Positions 45,885 through 56,087 of a DNA stretch of 64,000 nt are shown here, in pieces. The stretch lies in contig CP074402.1 in the NCBI GenBank assembly GCA_018388625.1, positions 868,001 to 932,000 of the forward strand, in the 5' to 3' direction. A program made the position numbers and the translations under genes. Source of the DNA: Nocardiopsis eucommiae (GTDB taxonomy: Bacteria; Actinomycetota; Actinomycetes; Streptosporangiales; Streptosporangiaceae). The notes beneath the pieces are model-generated. The model worked only from the letters and a program-made list of their open reading frames with translations, made no database searches and was not told the DNA's origin. Within the stretch, counting starts at the first letter, position 1. Each line of letters starts with the position of its first letter.

Positions 45885-47629
45885 GTGAAACGGCGTGAAC
45901 AGAGCCAGACCGAACAGCTTCGGCAAGCCCTGGCCGAGCGCGAGGCCCAGCTCCAGGAGGCCCAGGCCCGCCTGGCCTCGCTCGAGGGGTCGACCTCCCT
46001 CCAGGTGGGTCGCGCACTCACCGCCGCCGCCAAACGGCCCGGCCGCTCCCTGGTCAGGCTCCCGCGCGACCTCTACCGGCTGTGGCGCCGCAGCGGCGCC
46101 ACCAACCACGCCCAGCGGCGCGGAGTCGAGCCGGTCCGCTCCTTCGACGCCGACCGTCAGGAGGCCCGCCTCCTCACCGGTCTGAGCGGAGGCCGCGAGG
46201 ACCTGCTGGTGGTCGCCACCGTCCTCGGCCCGGCCGTGGAGAAGGCCGTGGACCCCTACCTCCGCACGGTGCCGCTGCGCCCGCACGACGCCCAGATCGT
46301 CATGGACGCGGTCGACGTCGACCTGCTCCTGGTGTCGTCCTCCGCCGCCGCGCCCGGCTCTCCCTGGGCCCACGTGGGCGACCCCGCCGCCGTCGACCGC
46401 ACCCGCGCCCTGCACTGGGTGCTGGAGTCCGCGGCCGCACGCGGTATCCCCACGGTCCTGCTCGACGACGCACCGGCCCCGCCCGCCCTGCGCCAGCTCG
46501 GCTTCGACCGCGTGCACAAGGGCGACGCCGGGGTGCCGCTGCACCAGTTCAACCCGGTGGCCGCCGAACTCGTCTCCGGACCCGAGGCCGTCTTCGTCCG
46601 TACCTCCCCGGACCAGCCGGTCCCCGACGTCCTGGTGGACCTCGGCGCGGGTGTGGTGGACGCCGACTCCCCGGACCTGCCCGACGCCCTGCGCGCGGCC
46701 AACGTCGCCGTGATCCCCGAGTCCGGCCACGGCGACCTGCGCCTGCGCCGCCGCGCCTGGGCCTGTGGCACCCGGGTGGTCTCGCACCCGGCCGTGCCCG
46801 CGCCCGACACCGAGGACCTCGCTGTCACCGTGCCACGGCTGCGCGCGGAGCCACCCACGCCCCGCGAGGTGCGGGCCATGCTGCGCCAGGTGTTCCTCGA
46901 CGAGGCGGCCCCCGTCCGGCTGGCCGCCCTCCTGGAGGGTCTCGACTTCGCGTCGGGCACCCCCGGCACCGAACTCCCGCTGAGCGGCAGGGGGTCGCCG
47001 TCCTGGCGGACCCGGCCTCCGAGGCCGAGGCCGAACGTCTCGCCGCCGACCTCCTCGGCTCACGCCTGCGCCCCGCCGAGGTGGTCGTCCCCGACACCGC
47101 CGCGCGCATGCCCGGGGTCCAGCGCCTGCGGGCCGAGGGCCTCACCGTGCGCACCGTCCGCTCGACCGCGCCCGACACTCCCGAGGAACTCACCCGGGAG
47201 GGCACACGCTCCCAGGTCGGCGGGTTCGAACCGGAGCATTGGGCGGCCCTGGCCGAACGGGCCACCTCACCGTGGTCGCACCTGTGGACCGGCCCGGTCG
47301 GCCGCCACCGCCTGGCCGACCTCGCCTGCGCCGCCGAGTGCTCGGACGCGGACGCGGTCGGCACCCCCGACTCCGACGACCCCGGGGTCCCGGGCCTGGG
47401 GGAGCGGGGCTTCTTCGACCGCGACACCGGGGGCAGACAGTACGTGTTCGTCACCTCCGTCACCCCGGAGCTGGCGCGCACCGACCTCCTGCGCCGGGGC
47501 TGGCTCCCGGCGGAGTGGAACCGGCGCGGTACCCGGCTCCTGGCCCTGGGCCCGGACCACGGCTCCGGCACCGACGGCGACAACGAGGGACCCGCCCACG
47601 CCGACGCCTCGACGGGCGCGGTCGGTTGA
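45885..47629 (+). CDS. large protein of the glycan island, possible glycosyltransferase-like (one apparent frameshift)
   Basis: 581 residues after adding one G near 46992. Residues 1-40 are a coiled coil (QLRQALAEREAQLQEAQARL), then a basic region with LVRLPRDLYRLWRRSG, as at the N-terminus of some actinobacterial surface-glycan transferases. The rest alternates beta strands and helices (DLLVVATVLGPAVEKAV, VDLLLVSSSAAAPGSPW, GIPTVLLDDAPAPPALRQ, CGTRVVSHPAVPAPDTEDL), consistent with a GT-B-like fold lacking a clear donor motif. No catalytic residues identified. Located between wecB and a large GT4 gene, reading the same way. Confidence 0.65.
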
Positions 47630-47738
47630 CCACCCCGACGACGCCCGACCAGTCGTCGGCCGGTCCGCCCCCGACGGACGCGCGCGGCGCGGTAGTACGC
47701 AAGACTCGGGCCACCCATCAGCATCCGAAGGGAAGAAC

Positions 47739-49955
47739 GTGAGCACAGCTCCTCCGCGCGCACTCTTGTACGGGGACGTGGACCTGAACATCATCGACGG
47801 CTCGGCGATCTGGGCGCAGTCGATGGCGCAGGCCCTGGCGGCGGCGGGTTGCGAGGTCACCCTGCTGCTCAAGGCCCAGGTCCGCACCGACCGGCTGACG
47901 GCGCCGCTCACCGCGACCCCCGGGGTCAGACTGATCCGCCCCTACGAGGACAAGCTCCTGTCCGACCTCGGACCGCGCGGCCTCACGCCCGAGCAGGCCG
48001 TGGAGCTCATGGGCGGGCTGCACTCACGCAGGCCCTTCGACCTCGTCGTGGTCCGGGGCCGCCGACTCGCCGGTCTGGCCGCACAGGAGGAGAGCCTGTC
48101 CGGGAAGCTGTGGACCTACCTCACGGACTTCCCGCACAGCGTCGGGGAACTCTCCGCGACCGCCACCGCCGAGCTCACCGACATCGCGCTGGCCTCACGG
48201 TTCGTGCTCTGCCAGACCGAGGAGCTGCGGGCCTTCCTGGAGTCCACGGTCCCCGCCGCCTGTGGCCGTTCCGTCCTGTTCCCGCCCGTCGCGGTGGTGC
48301 CCGAGGGCATCGCCGCCGACGGCCGGACCCGCGCGCGCACACGCCTGGCCTACACCGGCAAGTTCGCGCCCCGCTGGAACACCCTGGAGATGACCGGCCT
48401 GCCCGAGGAGCTGGCCCGCCTCGGGGTGGACTCCGAACTGGTGATGATCGGTGACAAGATCCACGCCGAGCCCGCCGACTGGGCCAAGCGCATGCGCAGG
48501 GCCCTGGAGAGCACCCCGCACGTGGACTGGCGCGGCGGCATGGCGCGGGTCGACGCCCTCCGCCAGTCCGCCGAGTGCGACTTCGGACTCTCCTGGCGCG
48601 ACCCGGACATGGACGCCAGCCTGGAGCTGTCCACCAAGGTCCTGGAACTGGGCGCGCTCGGCCTGCCCGTGGTCCTCAACCGCACCCCCATGCACGAGGC
48701 CCTGCTCGGCGCCGACTACCCGCTGTTCGCCGGTGAGGACACCGGTTCCGTGGCCGCCGTGATCGCCCGCGCCTACCACGACCGCTCCGTCTACGCCGAG
48801 GCCGCCGAACGCTGCCGCGCCGCCGCCGCGAACCACACCCTGGAACGCGCGGCCGAGCGCCTGCGCGGATACCTGGCCGAGGCCATCCCCGCCGCTCCCG
48901 AGGGCACCGACCCCGAACGTCCGCTCAAGGTGGTCATCGCCGGGCACGACCTCAAGTTCTTCACCCGCCTGGCCGAGTACCTGGACTCGCTGCCCGGCCT
49001 GGACGTGCGCATCGACGAGTGGGAGGGGCTGAGCACCCACGACCAGTACCGGTCCCGGGAACTCGCCGCCTGGGCCGACGTGGTCATCTGCGAGTGGTGC
49101 GGTCCCAACGCGCTCTTCTACGCCAAGTGGAAGCGCCCGGACCAGCGGCTGATCGTCCGTCTGCACCGCTTCGAACTGTACGCGGAGTGGCCGCGCCGCC
49201 TGGAGATCGCCAAGGTCGACGCGGTCGTCTGCGTGAGCCCGCACTACGCCGACCTCACCCGCGAGATCACCGGCTGGCCCGCCGAGAAGGTCGTGGTCCT
49301 GCCCAACTGGGTGGACGACCGTCAGCTGGACCGCCCCAAGCTCGCCGGGGCCGAGTACTCGCTCGGCATGATCGGCATCGCGCCGTCCCGCAAGCGACTG
49401 GACCGGGGACTCGACGTGCTCTCGGAGCTGCGCCGGATGGACCCCCGATACACGCTGTCGGTCAAGACCAAGCAGCCGTGGGAGTACTGGTGGATCTGGA
49501 ACCGGCCGGAGGAGCGCGCCTACTTCGAGCGGGTGTACCGGCGTATCCAGCGTGACGAGAGCCTGGCCTCCGGGGTGGTCTTCGACGGATTCGGGCCGGA
49601 CGTGGCCACCTGGCTGCGCCGGGTCGGGATCGTGCTCTCCACCAGTGACGACGAGTCCTTCCACCTGGCCCCCGCCGAGTGCGCGGCCTCCGGCGGGCTC
49701 CCGGCACTCCTCGCGTGGCCGGGCTCGGACACCATCTACGACCCGCACTGGATCCACGACGACGCGGTGGCCATGGCCGAGTCCATCCACGCGACCGTCT
49801 CCGAGGGCCGGTTCGGTGAGGAGAGCGAACGCGCCCGCGCGGAGGTGACGGCCGTCTACGGGTTGGAGCGGGTCCGGGGGCTGTGGAGTGATCTGGTCGT
49901 CCGGGGCGAGGTCCCCGCCGCGCAGGGTTCCACGGCGCACGCGAGCGCCAACTAG
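47739..49955 (+). CDS. two-domain (tandem GT-B-like) glycosyltransferase
   Basis: 738 residues, about twice a normal GT4. First half (1-390): LYGDVDLNIIDGSAIWAQSM, RLAYTGKFAPRWNTLEMTGL and STKVLELGALGLPVVLNRTP. Second half (395-738): VVIAGHDLKFFTRLAEYLDS, VVCVSPHYADLTREITGWPA, VVVLPNWVDDRQLDRPKLAG and STSDDESFHLAPAECAASGG. Each half has its own acceptor and donor lobe pattern, so one chain may add two sugars or extend a repeat. GTG 47739 follows GAAGGGAAG. A strong hairpin follows the stop. Confidence 0.85.
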   Translation: MSTAPPRALLYGDVDLNIIDGSAIWAQSMAQALAAAGCEVTLLLKAQVRTDRLTAPLTATPGVRLIRPYEDKLLSDLGPRGLTPEQAVELMGGLHSRRPFDLVVVRGRRLAGLAAQEESLSGKLWTYLTDFPHSVGELSATATAELTDIALASRFVLCQTEELRAFLESTVPAACGRSVLFPPVAVVPEGIAADGRTRARTRLAYTGKFAPRWNTLEMTGLPEELARLGVDSELVMIGDKIHAEPADWAKRMRRALESTPHVDWRGGMARVDALRQSAECDFGLSWRDPDMDASLELSTKVLELGALGLPVVLNRTPMHEALLGADYPLFAGEDTGSVAAVIARAYHDRSVYAEAAERCRAAAANHTLERAAERLRGYLAEAIPAAPEGTDPERPLKVVIAGHDLKFFTRLAEYLDSLPGLDVRIDEWEGLSTHDQYRSRELAAWADVVICEWCGPNALFYAKWKRPDQRLIVRLHRFELYAEWPRRLEIAKVDAVVCVSPHYADLTREITGWPAEKVVVLPNWVDDRQLDRPKLAGAEYSLGMIGIAPSRKRLDRGLDVLSELRRMDPRYTLSVKTKQPWEYWWIWNRPEERAYFERVYRRIQRDESLASGVVFDGFGPDVATWLRRVGIVLSTSDDESFHLAPAECAASGGLPALLAWPGSDTIYDPHWIHDDAVAMAESIHATVSEGRFGEESERARAEVTAVYGLERVRGLWSDLVVRGEVPAAQGSTAHASAN

Positions 49956-49966
49956 GAGTGCCGTAC

Positions 49967-50001
49967 CTCTTTGGGCCTCCGCGCAGCGGAGGTCCAAAGA
50001 G
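49967..50001. terminator. bidirectional terminator before the histidine kinase gene
   Basis: Arms CTCTTTGG + CCTCCGC and GCGGAGG + CCAAAGAG form a 15-bp interrupted stem with a 3-base loop, between convergent genes. Confidence 0.85.
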
Positions 50002-50007
50002 ACACAG

Positions 50008-51294
50008 CTACACCGGCCCCGTCATCTTCGACAGGCCTCCGGCCCCGGCGGGCAGGAACAGTGCGAAGGTGGTCGGCCGGGTCTGGACCAGCTCGACCCT
50101 CGCGCCCTCCGACTCGGCGATGTGGCGGGCCAGGGCGAGTCCGAGGCCGGTACCGCCGCCGCCGCTGACCTCGCGCTCGAAGATGCGACCGGACAGGTGC
50201 TCGGGGACTCCCTCGCCCTCGTCGCTGACCTCGATGCGCACGGACTGGCCGGTGTCGAGTCGGCGGATGGTCACCGTCCCCGCACCGTGCTTGTAGGCGT
50301 TCTCCACCAGTGTGGCCAGGATCTGGGCGAGGTCGGTGGGGACGGTCATGGCGGTCAGTCCGGGGTCTCCGGTGACGAGGAGCCGGCGCTTCTCCTGTTG
50401 GAAGACGGGCGACCACTCGGCCTGGAGGTGGTTGAGGACCGGGTCGAGCTCCACCGGTTCCACCTCGGGGTTCTGACTCTTGCGAGCGCGGCCGAGCAGG
50501 CTCTCGACGGTCTCCACGAGGCGTTCGGTCTGGGCGAGGGCGGCCTCGCCCTCCTCCCTGACCACCTGGGCGTTGTCGGACTCCGCGATGATCTCCTCCA
50601 ACCGCATGGTGAGCGCGGTGAGCGGTGTGCGGAGCTGGTGCGAGGCGTCGGTGGCGAAGTGGCGTTCGGTGGCGATGAGCCCGGCGATGCGTTCGGCGCT
50701 GCGGTCCAGGACCTCCGCGACGCGGTCGGCCTCCGGGATGCCGTAGCGGTGCCCCCAGGGCGTGGTGACTCCGGAGCCGAGCCGTTCGGCGGTTGCGGCC
50801 AGGTCGACCAGCGGCAGGGTGAGGCGCCGGGCCTGGAACATGGACAGGCCCACGGCGACCCCGATGGCCAGCAGGGACAGCGAGGCGATGCCCAGCCAGG
50901 CGCGGACCACGCTCTCCTGGACCTCCTCGCCGTCACTCCACACCTCGACCCTCGTGTCGCGGCCGGTGGTGACGGTGGCCCTGAGCAGGCGCGGTGAGTC
51001 CACGGCCTCGGGGTTCAACGCGGGATCTCCCGCCGTCACGGCGGTCGGTTCGCCCGCGGGTGTGATGCGGACGAACCGGTTCGGGTGTTCCCGATCGAAC
51101 TCGGCCAGGTCCAGCTCGCCGTGGAGCTCCAGCATGTTGTCGCTCTCGGCACCGATCAGCTCGGCCTCGCCCTCAAGCTGCCGGCTGGCCTCGTCATGCA
51201 CCAGTTTGTAGGTGAGCGCACCCAGGGGCAGCCCGAGCAGCATGACGGCGATGACGGTCACCACCAGGGTGGAGAAAACCATCCGCCTGCGCAT
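50008..51294 (-). CDS. sensor histidine kinase
   Basis: 428 residues. Two membrane helices (about 6-28 and 135-155) enclose an extracytoplasmic sensor of about 105 residues without recognisable fold. A HAMP-like linker leads to HFATDASHQLRTPLTALTMR (phospho-acceptor His), then N-box TLVENAYKHGAG, G1 VSDEGEGVPEH and G2 GGGGTGLGLALARHIAE. It partners the response regulator 64 bp upstream. No ligand can be named. Confidence 0.92.
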   Translation of the reverse strand: MRRRMVFSTLVVTVIAVMLLGLPLGALTYKLVHDEASRQLEGEAELIGAESDNMLELHGELDLAEFDREHPNRFVRITPAGEPTAVTAGDPALNPEAVDSPRLLRATVTTGRDTRVEVWSDGEEVQESVVRAWLGIASLSLLAIGVAVGLSMFQARRLTLPLVDLAATAERLGSGVTTPWGHRYGIPEADRVAEVLDRSAERIAGLIATERHFATDASHQLRTPLTALTMRLEEIIAESDNAQVVREEGEAALAQTERLVETVESLLGRARKSQNPEVEPVELDPVLNHLQAEWSPVFQQEKRRLLVTGDPGLTAMTVPTDLAQILATLVENAYKHGAGTVTIRRLDTGQSVRIEVSDEGEGVPEHLSGRIFEREVSGGGGTGLGLALARHIAESEGARVELVQTRPTTFALFLPAGAGGLSKMTGPV

Positions 51295-51358
51295 GTCACC
51301 TCACGTCCGTCCGACCCCTGGGCGGTCGACGGGCAAGCGCGTCGAACCCAAGGTCGTG

Positions 51359-52027
51359 TCAGTCTCGTTCGAACCGGAACCCCACGCCCCGGACGGTCGT
51401 GATGTAGGAAGGCTGGTTGGCGTCGTCACCGAGTTTGCGGCGCAGCCACGAGATGTGCATGTCGAGGGTCTTGGTCGACCCCCACCAGTTGGTGTCCCAC
51501 ACCTCCCGCATGATCTGTTCACGGGTGACCACCTTGCCCGCGTCGCGCACGAGCACGCGCAGCAGGTCGAACTCCTTGGTGGTCAGTTGGAGCTCGCGGT
51601 CGCCCAGCCAGGCACGGCGCGAGTCGTTGTCGATGCGGACTCCGTGGACCACCGGCACCTCGGCCCCGCCACGCCGCAGCAGGGCGCGGACACGGGCCAG
51701 GAGTTCGGCGAGCCTGAACGGCTTGGTCACGTAGTCGTCGGCTCCGGCGTCGAGGCCGACGACTGTGTCGACCTCGTCCGCTCGGGCGGTCAGGATGAGG
51801 ATCGGCGTTCCGTGACCCTCGGCGCGGAGCCGACGTGCCACCTCAAGGCCGTCCATTTCGGGGAGCCCGAGATCCAGGACCATGAGGTCGATGTCTCCCG
51901 CACGGGCGCGGTCGAGTGTCTCAATGCCGTTGACGGTCACATCCACCGTGTAGCCCTCGCGTCGTAGTGCGCGCGCGAGAGGCTCGGAGATCGAGACATC
52001 GTCTTCGGCCAGCAAAACGCAGGTCAT
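51359..52027 (-). CDS. OmpR/PhoB-type response regulator
   Basis: 222 residues. Receiver domain with LLAEDDVSISEPLARALRRE (acidic pocket), LMVLDLGLPEMDGLEVARRL (phospho-Asp about residue 47) and DDYVTKPFRLAELLARVRAL (Lys). Winged helix C-terminus with LTTKEFDLLRVLVRDAGKVV and LDMHISWLRRKLGDD. ATG 52027 fits the family N-terminus (TCVLLAEDD) better than upstream starts. Encoded upstream of and co-oriented with its kinase. Confidence 0.94.
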   Translation of the reverse strand: MTCVLLAEDDVSISEPLARALRREGYTVDVTVNGIETLDRARAGDIDLMVLDLGLPEMDGLEVARRLRAEGHGTPILILTARADEVDTVVGLDAGADDYVTKPFRLAELLARVRALLRRGGAEVPVVHGVRIDNDSRRAWLGDRELQLTTKEFDLLRVLVRDAGKVVTREQIMREVWDTNWWGSTKTLDMHISWLRRKLGDDANQPSYITTVRGVGFRFERD

Positions 52028-52244
52028 GGAGCCGATCGTAGGTCCAGGGTGGCGCATTTCCCTATTATGCGCGCCGGATGGCCCAAGGTTGGCCGAAAAT
52101 ACGCGAATCACATACCGGTCAAATAGTGCAAATGGTTACCAGGAGCTCTTTCTTTGCATGTTCTTGGTGAAACTGGGAGGCTCGACGGCGGGGTGTAGGA
52201 GTGCCCTTCGAAAGAACTCCAGGACAGCAGAGGAGCCCCAGGAC

Positions 52245-52931
52245 GTGAATCCCCACCCGCCGCCGCCGGGCGGAAACGCATTCGGCTCTCCGCCCCGGGG
52301 CGCGCCGCAGGGCCCACCTCCTCCCCGGGGCCGGTACGGCACCGGCCTCGTCGCGGTGCTCGCCGTCATCGCCATCCTCGCCGGGGCCTCCTTCCTCGGC
52401 GGCGGGCTCGCGCTGGGCGGCGTCGTGACCAGCCGGATCGCCGCCGATCGGGAGTCCGATCCGCGACCCTCGCCGTCACCCTCCCCCTCGCCCACACCCG
52501 AGGAGTCCCCGAGTCCGACCGAGGACCCCCTCCCCGGATCGGAGCCGGCCGAGGAGCCGAGTGACCTCCCCACGGAGGAGCCCCGGGAGAAGGTGACCGT
52601 CGAGGAGGTCATCTCCGAGCTCAGCGGTGACTACGGCATGAACGGGGGTCGGGACGTGACCGACGACCTCTGCGACGGCGGCGAGGAGGAGACCCTCTCC
52701 TGCACGAGCGCGATGGACACCAACGTCGCCCGCGTCATCGACTTCGACGACATCCTGACCGCCTCGATCGTCATCGTGAACCTGCGCTCCCAGGCGGAGG
52801 AGGACGACAACGACATGGTCGACGCCCAGAACGCCTGCCACATCGTGTTCATCTGGTTCGAGGGCGGCGACACGGACCAGTCCGAGCGCGACGACATGAC
52901 CCGGGACGCCAGGTCCTTCGCCGGTTGCTGA
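52245..52931 (+). CDS. secreted or membrane-anchored acidic protein of unknown function
   Basis: 228 residues. A Pro-rich cytoplasmic N-terminus (1-40) and one membrane helix (LVAVLAVIAILAGASFLGGG, about 36-62) precede a Ser/Pro/Glu linker (RPSPSPSPSPTPEESPSPTE) and a C-terminal domain with four Cys (DLCDGGEEETLSCTSAMD, AQNACHIVFIWFEG, FAGC end). Cysteine pairing suggests an extracellular fold. It is divergent from the two-component system (217 bp apart), so it is a candidate target. GTG 52245 follows CCAGGAC. Confidence 0.7.
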   Translation: MNPHPPPPGGNAFGSPPRGAPQGPPPPRGRYGTGLVAVLAVIAILAGASFLGGGLALGGVVTSRIAADRESDPRPSPSPSPSPTPEESPSPTEDPLPGSEPAEEPSDLPTEEPREKVTVEEVISELSGDYGMNGGRDVTDDLCDGGEEETLSCTSAMDTNVARVIDFDDILTASIVIVNLRSQAEEDDNDMVDAQNACHIVFIWFEGGDTDQSERDDMTRDARSFAGC

Positions 52932-53109
52932 GCCGCTTCCGACGATCCGCCGCGTCGTGACGTGTCCACTTGAACACTCTGGGTGATGATAGGGGTGGCA
53001 ATGGTGGTGTTGGTGGTGGTTGACGGGCCCCAGGGCACGCGTCGTCCCCGCCGGGCCCGTCACTCAACTCGGACCCCGATCCCGGTCCGGGGACACGCGA
53101 GGAGTGCGG

Positions 53110-53840
53110 ATGGTGCGTCGCGACGAGAAGGCCGGAAACCGACCCGGCGGCCCGAAGGGGCCGACCCGCCCGAGGGGTGGCGGGAACAGGGGGCGTTCCC
53201 GGAGCCGAGCACGCGTCGGGGCGCTCCCCGCGCACTCACGCTGGCCTTGGCCCTGGCGGTCTGCCTGCCGACCGTTCTCGCGTCCCCGGCCGCCGGGCTC
53301 ACCGTGGCGGAGGCCGTCCGGGTCGAGACCCCGGTGAACCCCCGGGACGACGAACCGACCAACGGACCACCCACCGGACGTCCCACCGGGCCGACCAACG
53401 GATCCCCCGGCGGGTCGCCCCCTCAGTCGACGGAGCCCTCGGCGGAACCGACCACCCCACCGCCGGTTCGACCGTCCTCGGAGCAGACGGCGCCACCGGA
53501 CGCACCAGTCGCCGAGCCGACGGCCGCACCGACCGCGCAACCGGCCAACGAGCCGGCGGCCACGACGTTCTCCCGCCGCCACTACTACACCACCTGGCGT
53601 GACGCGCGGACCTACTGGTCCCAGGAGAGCCGGTACCCCACGGGCGGCTGGCTCTGGACCGGACGCCACTACTTCTTCTGCCAGGTGGAGGGCGAACCGC
53701 ACTCCGACGGTGAGGACGCCTACTCGACCTGGTGGGCGCTGACCGACGACGACACCGGCAACCGCGACGTCTTCGTCAGCGCCACCGCCTTCCGGGACAA
53801 CGAGCCCTGGAAGCCGATCGAGGGACTGCCGCACTGCTGA
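53110..53840 (+). CDS. secreted protein with Pro/Thr-rich linker (one apparent frameshift)
   Basis: 243 residues after adding one G in GGGGG near 53190. The ATG at 53110 has GAGGAG 5 bases before it. The signal segment is LTLALALAVCLPTVLASPAA. A linker of about 80 residues contains Pro/Thr/Gly repeats (NGPPTGRPTGPTNGSPGGSP). The compact C-terminal domain of about 85 residues is rich in Tyr and Trp (SRRHYYTTWRDARTYWSQES, GGWLWTGRHYFFCQVEGEPH) and ends with Cys; no family recognised. The two Cys (FFC, LPHC) may pair. It could be a wall-binding or ligand-binding domain. Confidence 0.6.
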
Positions 53841-53866
53841 TCCCTCCCCGGCCCCGAGCACGACGA

Positions 53867-53904
53867 CGCGGGCCCGCCCGAGTCACCACTCGGGCGGGCC
53901 CGCG
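53867..53904. terminator. bidirectional terminator before the 5'-nucleotidase gene
   Basis: A 17-bp perfect stem (CGCGGGCCCGCCCGAGT and complement) with a 4-base loop, 27 bp after the stop at 53840. The convergent gene's stop codon lies in its left arm. Confidence 0.8.
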
Positions 53905-56087
53905 TTCACTGTGCGCCCGCGCTCGGCGGCGGACGGTGGGGGATCAGCCCCGATCTCCCCGGTGCCCGTGGCCGACCGGCGCTTGCGGCTCAGGTAGAGG
54001 GCGCCGCCACCGGCGCCGATGGCGAGCACGGCGGCGACGATCAGGCTGGTCAGGGCCCCACCGGTGACCGGCAGGGTGCCGCCCTTCCCGTCGTCCGGGC
54101 TTCCGGGCTTCCCGCTGCCCGGGCCGTCGGTGGGACCACCCGTGGGGCCGTCGGTCGGGCTCGGACTCGGACTGGGGCTCGGGCTGGGTGAAGCGGGCGG
54201 TTCGGTCGGGTCCGTGTCGTCACCGCCGTCGTCACCTCCGGAGGGCACGGTGGCCTTCTCCCCGATCACGATACGACCGGCGCCGCCCTCCGGGTAGTCC
54301 TCGGCGCTGATCCGGCCGTCGAGGGTTCCGGTGAGGAAGCGCTCCAGCGCCCCCTGGTAGGTGGAGCCCACCACGGTGAAGTCGGCGTCGCGGAACGGGT
54401 ACATGTCGCCACCGGCCGCCGAGAAGTCGTTGGTGACGACCGAGATGGCGTCACCGTCCACGACCTCGCCGTCCTCGACGATGACCGTGCCGTCGTGCAG
54501 GATCGCGTTGCGCACCCGCTCTCCCGGGGTCGTCACCTCGCCGTCCTCGGTGACGACCTGCGCGGTCCGCTCCGGGTCGTAGGCGAAGTTGACCCCGGCG
54601 ACCTGCATGAACCCGCCGTCGGCGGCGGGTGCGGAGGCCACCCCGCGCTCCAGGAGCTCCTTGATCTGGCCGCGCGGGATCTCGGGGACCACGGCGACCT
54701 GGTTGGCGAACGGCGCGACCGAGTAGGTGTCCAGCACGGTCAGCGGACCGGCCGGGATCACCGACGCGTTGCGGATGCCGCCGCCGTTCTGGATACCGAT
54801 CCGCGGCTCGGGGACGCCGTACTCGTCAGCGTTGCGCCTGCCGGTGTCCAGCAGGGCGTCGGCCATGAGGCTGCCCAGGTTGGTCTCCTGCGTGCGCACG
54901 CCCGGGTTCTGGGTGCCGTCCAGGGCGACCTCGCTCCGCGCCACCTCGGTCTCGGCCAGCTCCGCCACGTAGTCGGTGACCGGCTTGGTCACCTGCGCCT
55001 CGACCTCGGGGTGCGGTTCCACGGCGTCGTCGCCGGTGCCGGAGACCCGCACCGGGCCGGAGCGGTCGCCCACGGTCAGGAGGTCGCCAGCGGCGTCGAA
55101 GTTGAGGACCAGACGGCCCACGTACTTGTAGTTGGAGCCCGCGGTGACGATCGGCACCGCGTCGCCGTCGGCGTTGTCCACCACCAGCGGGTAGGACAGC
55201 GGCTCGCCGGAGCCCGGGTGGACGGTGACCTCGTCACCGGGGACCAGGGCGTCGTCGGGGTTGGCCATCACCTCGTGGCCGCCCCCGGCCACCATGGCGT
55301 CCACACCCGTCAGTTCCTTGGCGACCCGCTCCTCGTAGGTGATGTTCTGGAGGTGCGAGATGAGGATGATCTTGTCGACGTCCTCCGCCGTGAGACGGTC
55401 CACCTCGGCCTGGACCGGGCCGACGACCTCGTCGACCACGACGTCGCGCGGGCTGGTGATGGAGGCCAGCGGCGGGTACAGCGCGCCGACGATGCCGATC
55501 CGCTCGCCCTCGACCTCGGCGACGGTGCTCGGGGCGATCCGGCCCTCGGCCTCCAGGGCGGCCAGTGCGGCCTCACCGGAGACGTCCACGTTGGCGGCGA
55601 CCACGGGGGTGCTCTCGGGCAGGGCGCCGATGAACTCGGCGTACACGTCGGGGCCGAAGTCGAACTCGTGGTTGCCCATGGAGATCGCGTCGTACTCCGC
55701 GTGGGAGGTGGCGATCGCGTCGTAGAACGGCGCGCCCTCCTCCCGGGAGGCGGCGAACTCCGGACCGGGCAGGTAGAGGTCTCCGGAGTTCACGGCGACC
55801 ACGCCGCGGTGGGCCGACTCGCCGTCTCCGGCCTCGGTGCCCGCGTTCTCGCTGTCGCGGAGCTGGTCGAGCAGCGTCGTGTACCGCGCGGCTCCGCCGA
55901 AGTCCGGGTCGGCCGAGGCGTGCAGGAGCGCGGACTCGGGGTCGTTGCCGTGCAGCAGGGTGAGGGTGAACGCGGCTTCGCCCACAGGGGTGTCCGTGGG
56001 TGCGTACGCGCTGGCCGCGGGGGCCAGGGGCACCACCAGCGCGCCCGTCAGGATCAGTGCGCCGGTCGCGCGCACGAGTCTGGACAT
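53883..56087 (-). CDS. cell-surface 5'-nucleotidase-family metallophosphoesterase with LPVTG anchor
   Basis: 734 residues. Signal peptide (1-27, ALILTGALVVPLAPAASA). Metallophosphoesterase domain (about 35-330): VNSGDLYLPGPEF, ISMGNHEFDFGPDVYAEFIG, ILISHLQNITYEE, VAGGGHEV. The first motif reads HGNDPESALLH, with Glu where D-x-H is usual. The 5'-nucleotidase C-domain (about 370-600) has GSLMADALLD and NGGGIRNASVIPAGPLT. A Ser/Pro linker, LPVTG (about 672-676), a membrane helix and KRR form a sortase signal, but 30 more residues follow. Likely scavenges phosphate or nucleosides outside the cell. Confidence 0.9.
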   Translation of the reverse strand: MSRLVRATGALILTGALVVPLAPAASAYAPTDTPVGEAAFTLTLLHGNDPESALLHASADPDFGGAARYTTLLDQLRDSENAGTEAGDGESAHRGVVAVNSGDLYLPGPEFAASREEGAPFYDAIATSHAEYDAISMGNHEFDFGPDVYAEFIGALPESTPVVAANVDVSGEAALAALEAEGRIAPSTVAEVEGERIGIVGALYPPLASITSPRDVVVDEVVGPVQAEVDRLTAEDVDKIILISHLQNITYEERVAKELTGVDAMVAGGGHEVMANPDDALVPGDEVTVHPGSGEPLSYPLVVDNADGDAVPIVTAGSNYKYVGRLVLNFDAAGDLLTVGDRSGPVRVSGTGDDAVEPHPEVEAQVTKPVTDYVAELAETEVARSEVALDGTQNPGVRTQETNLGSLMADALLDTGRRNADEYGVPEPRIGIQNGGGIRNASVIPAGPLTVLDTYSVAPFANQVAVVPEIPRGQIKELLERGVASAPAADGGFMQVAGVNFAYDPERTAQVVTEDGEVTTPGERVRNAILHDGTVIVEDGEVVDGDAISVVTNDFSAAGGDMYPFRDADFTVVGSTYQGALERFLTGTLDGRISAEDYPEGGAGRIVIGEKATVPSGGDDGGDDTDPTEPPASPSPSPSPSPSPTDGPTGGPTDGPGSGKPGSPDDGKGGTLPVTGGALTSLIVAAVLAIGAGGGALYLSRKRRSATGTGEIGADPPPSAAERGRTVNAGPPEW

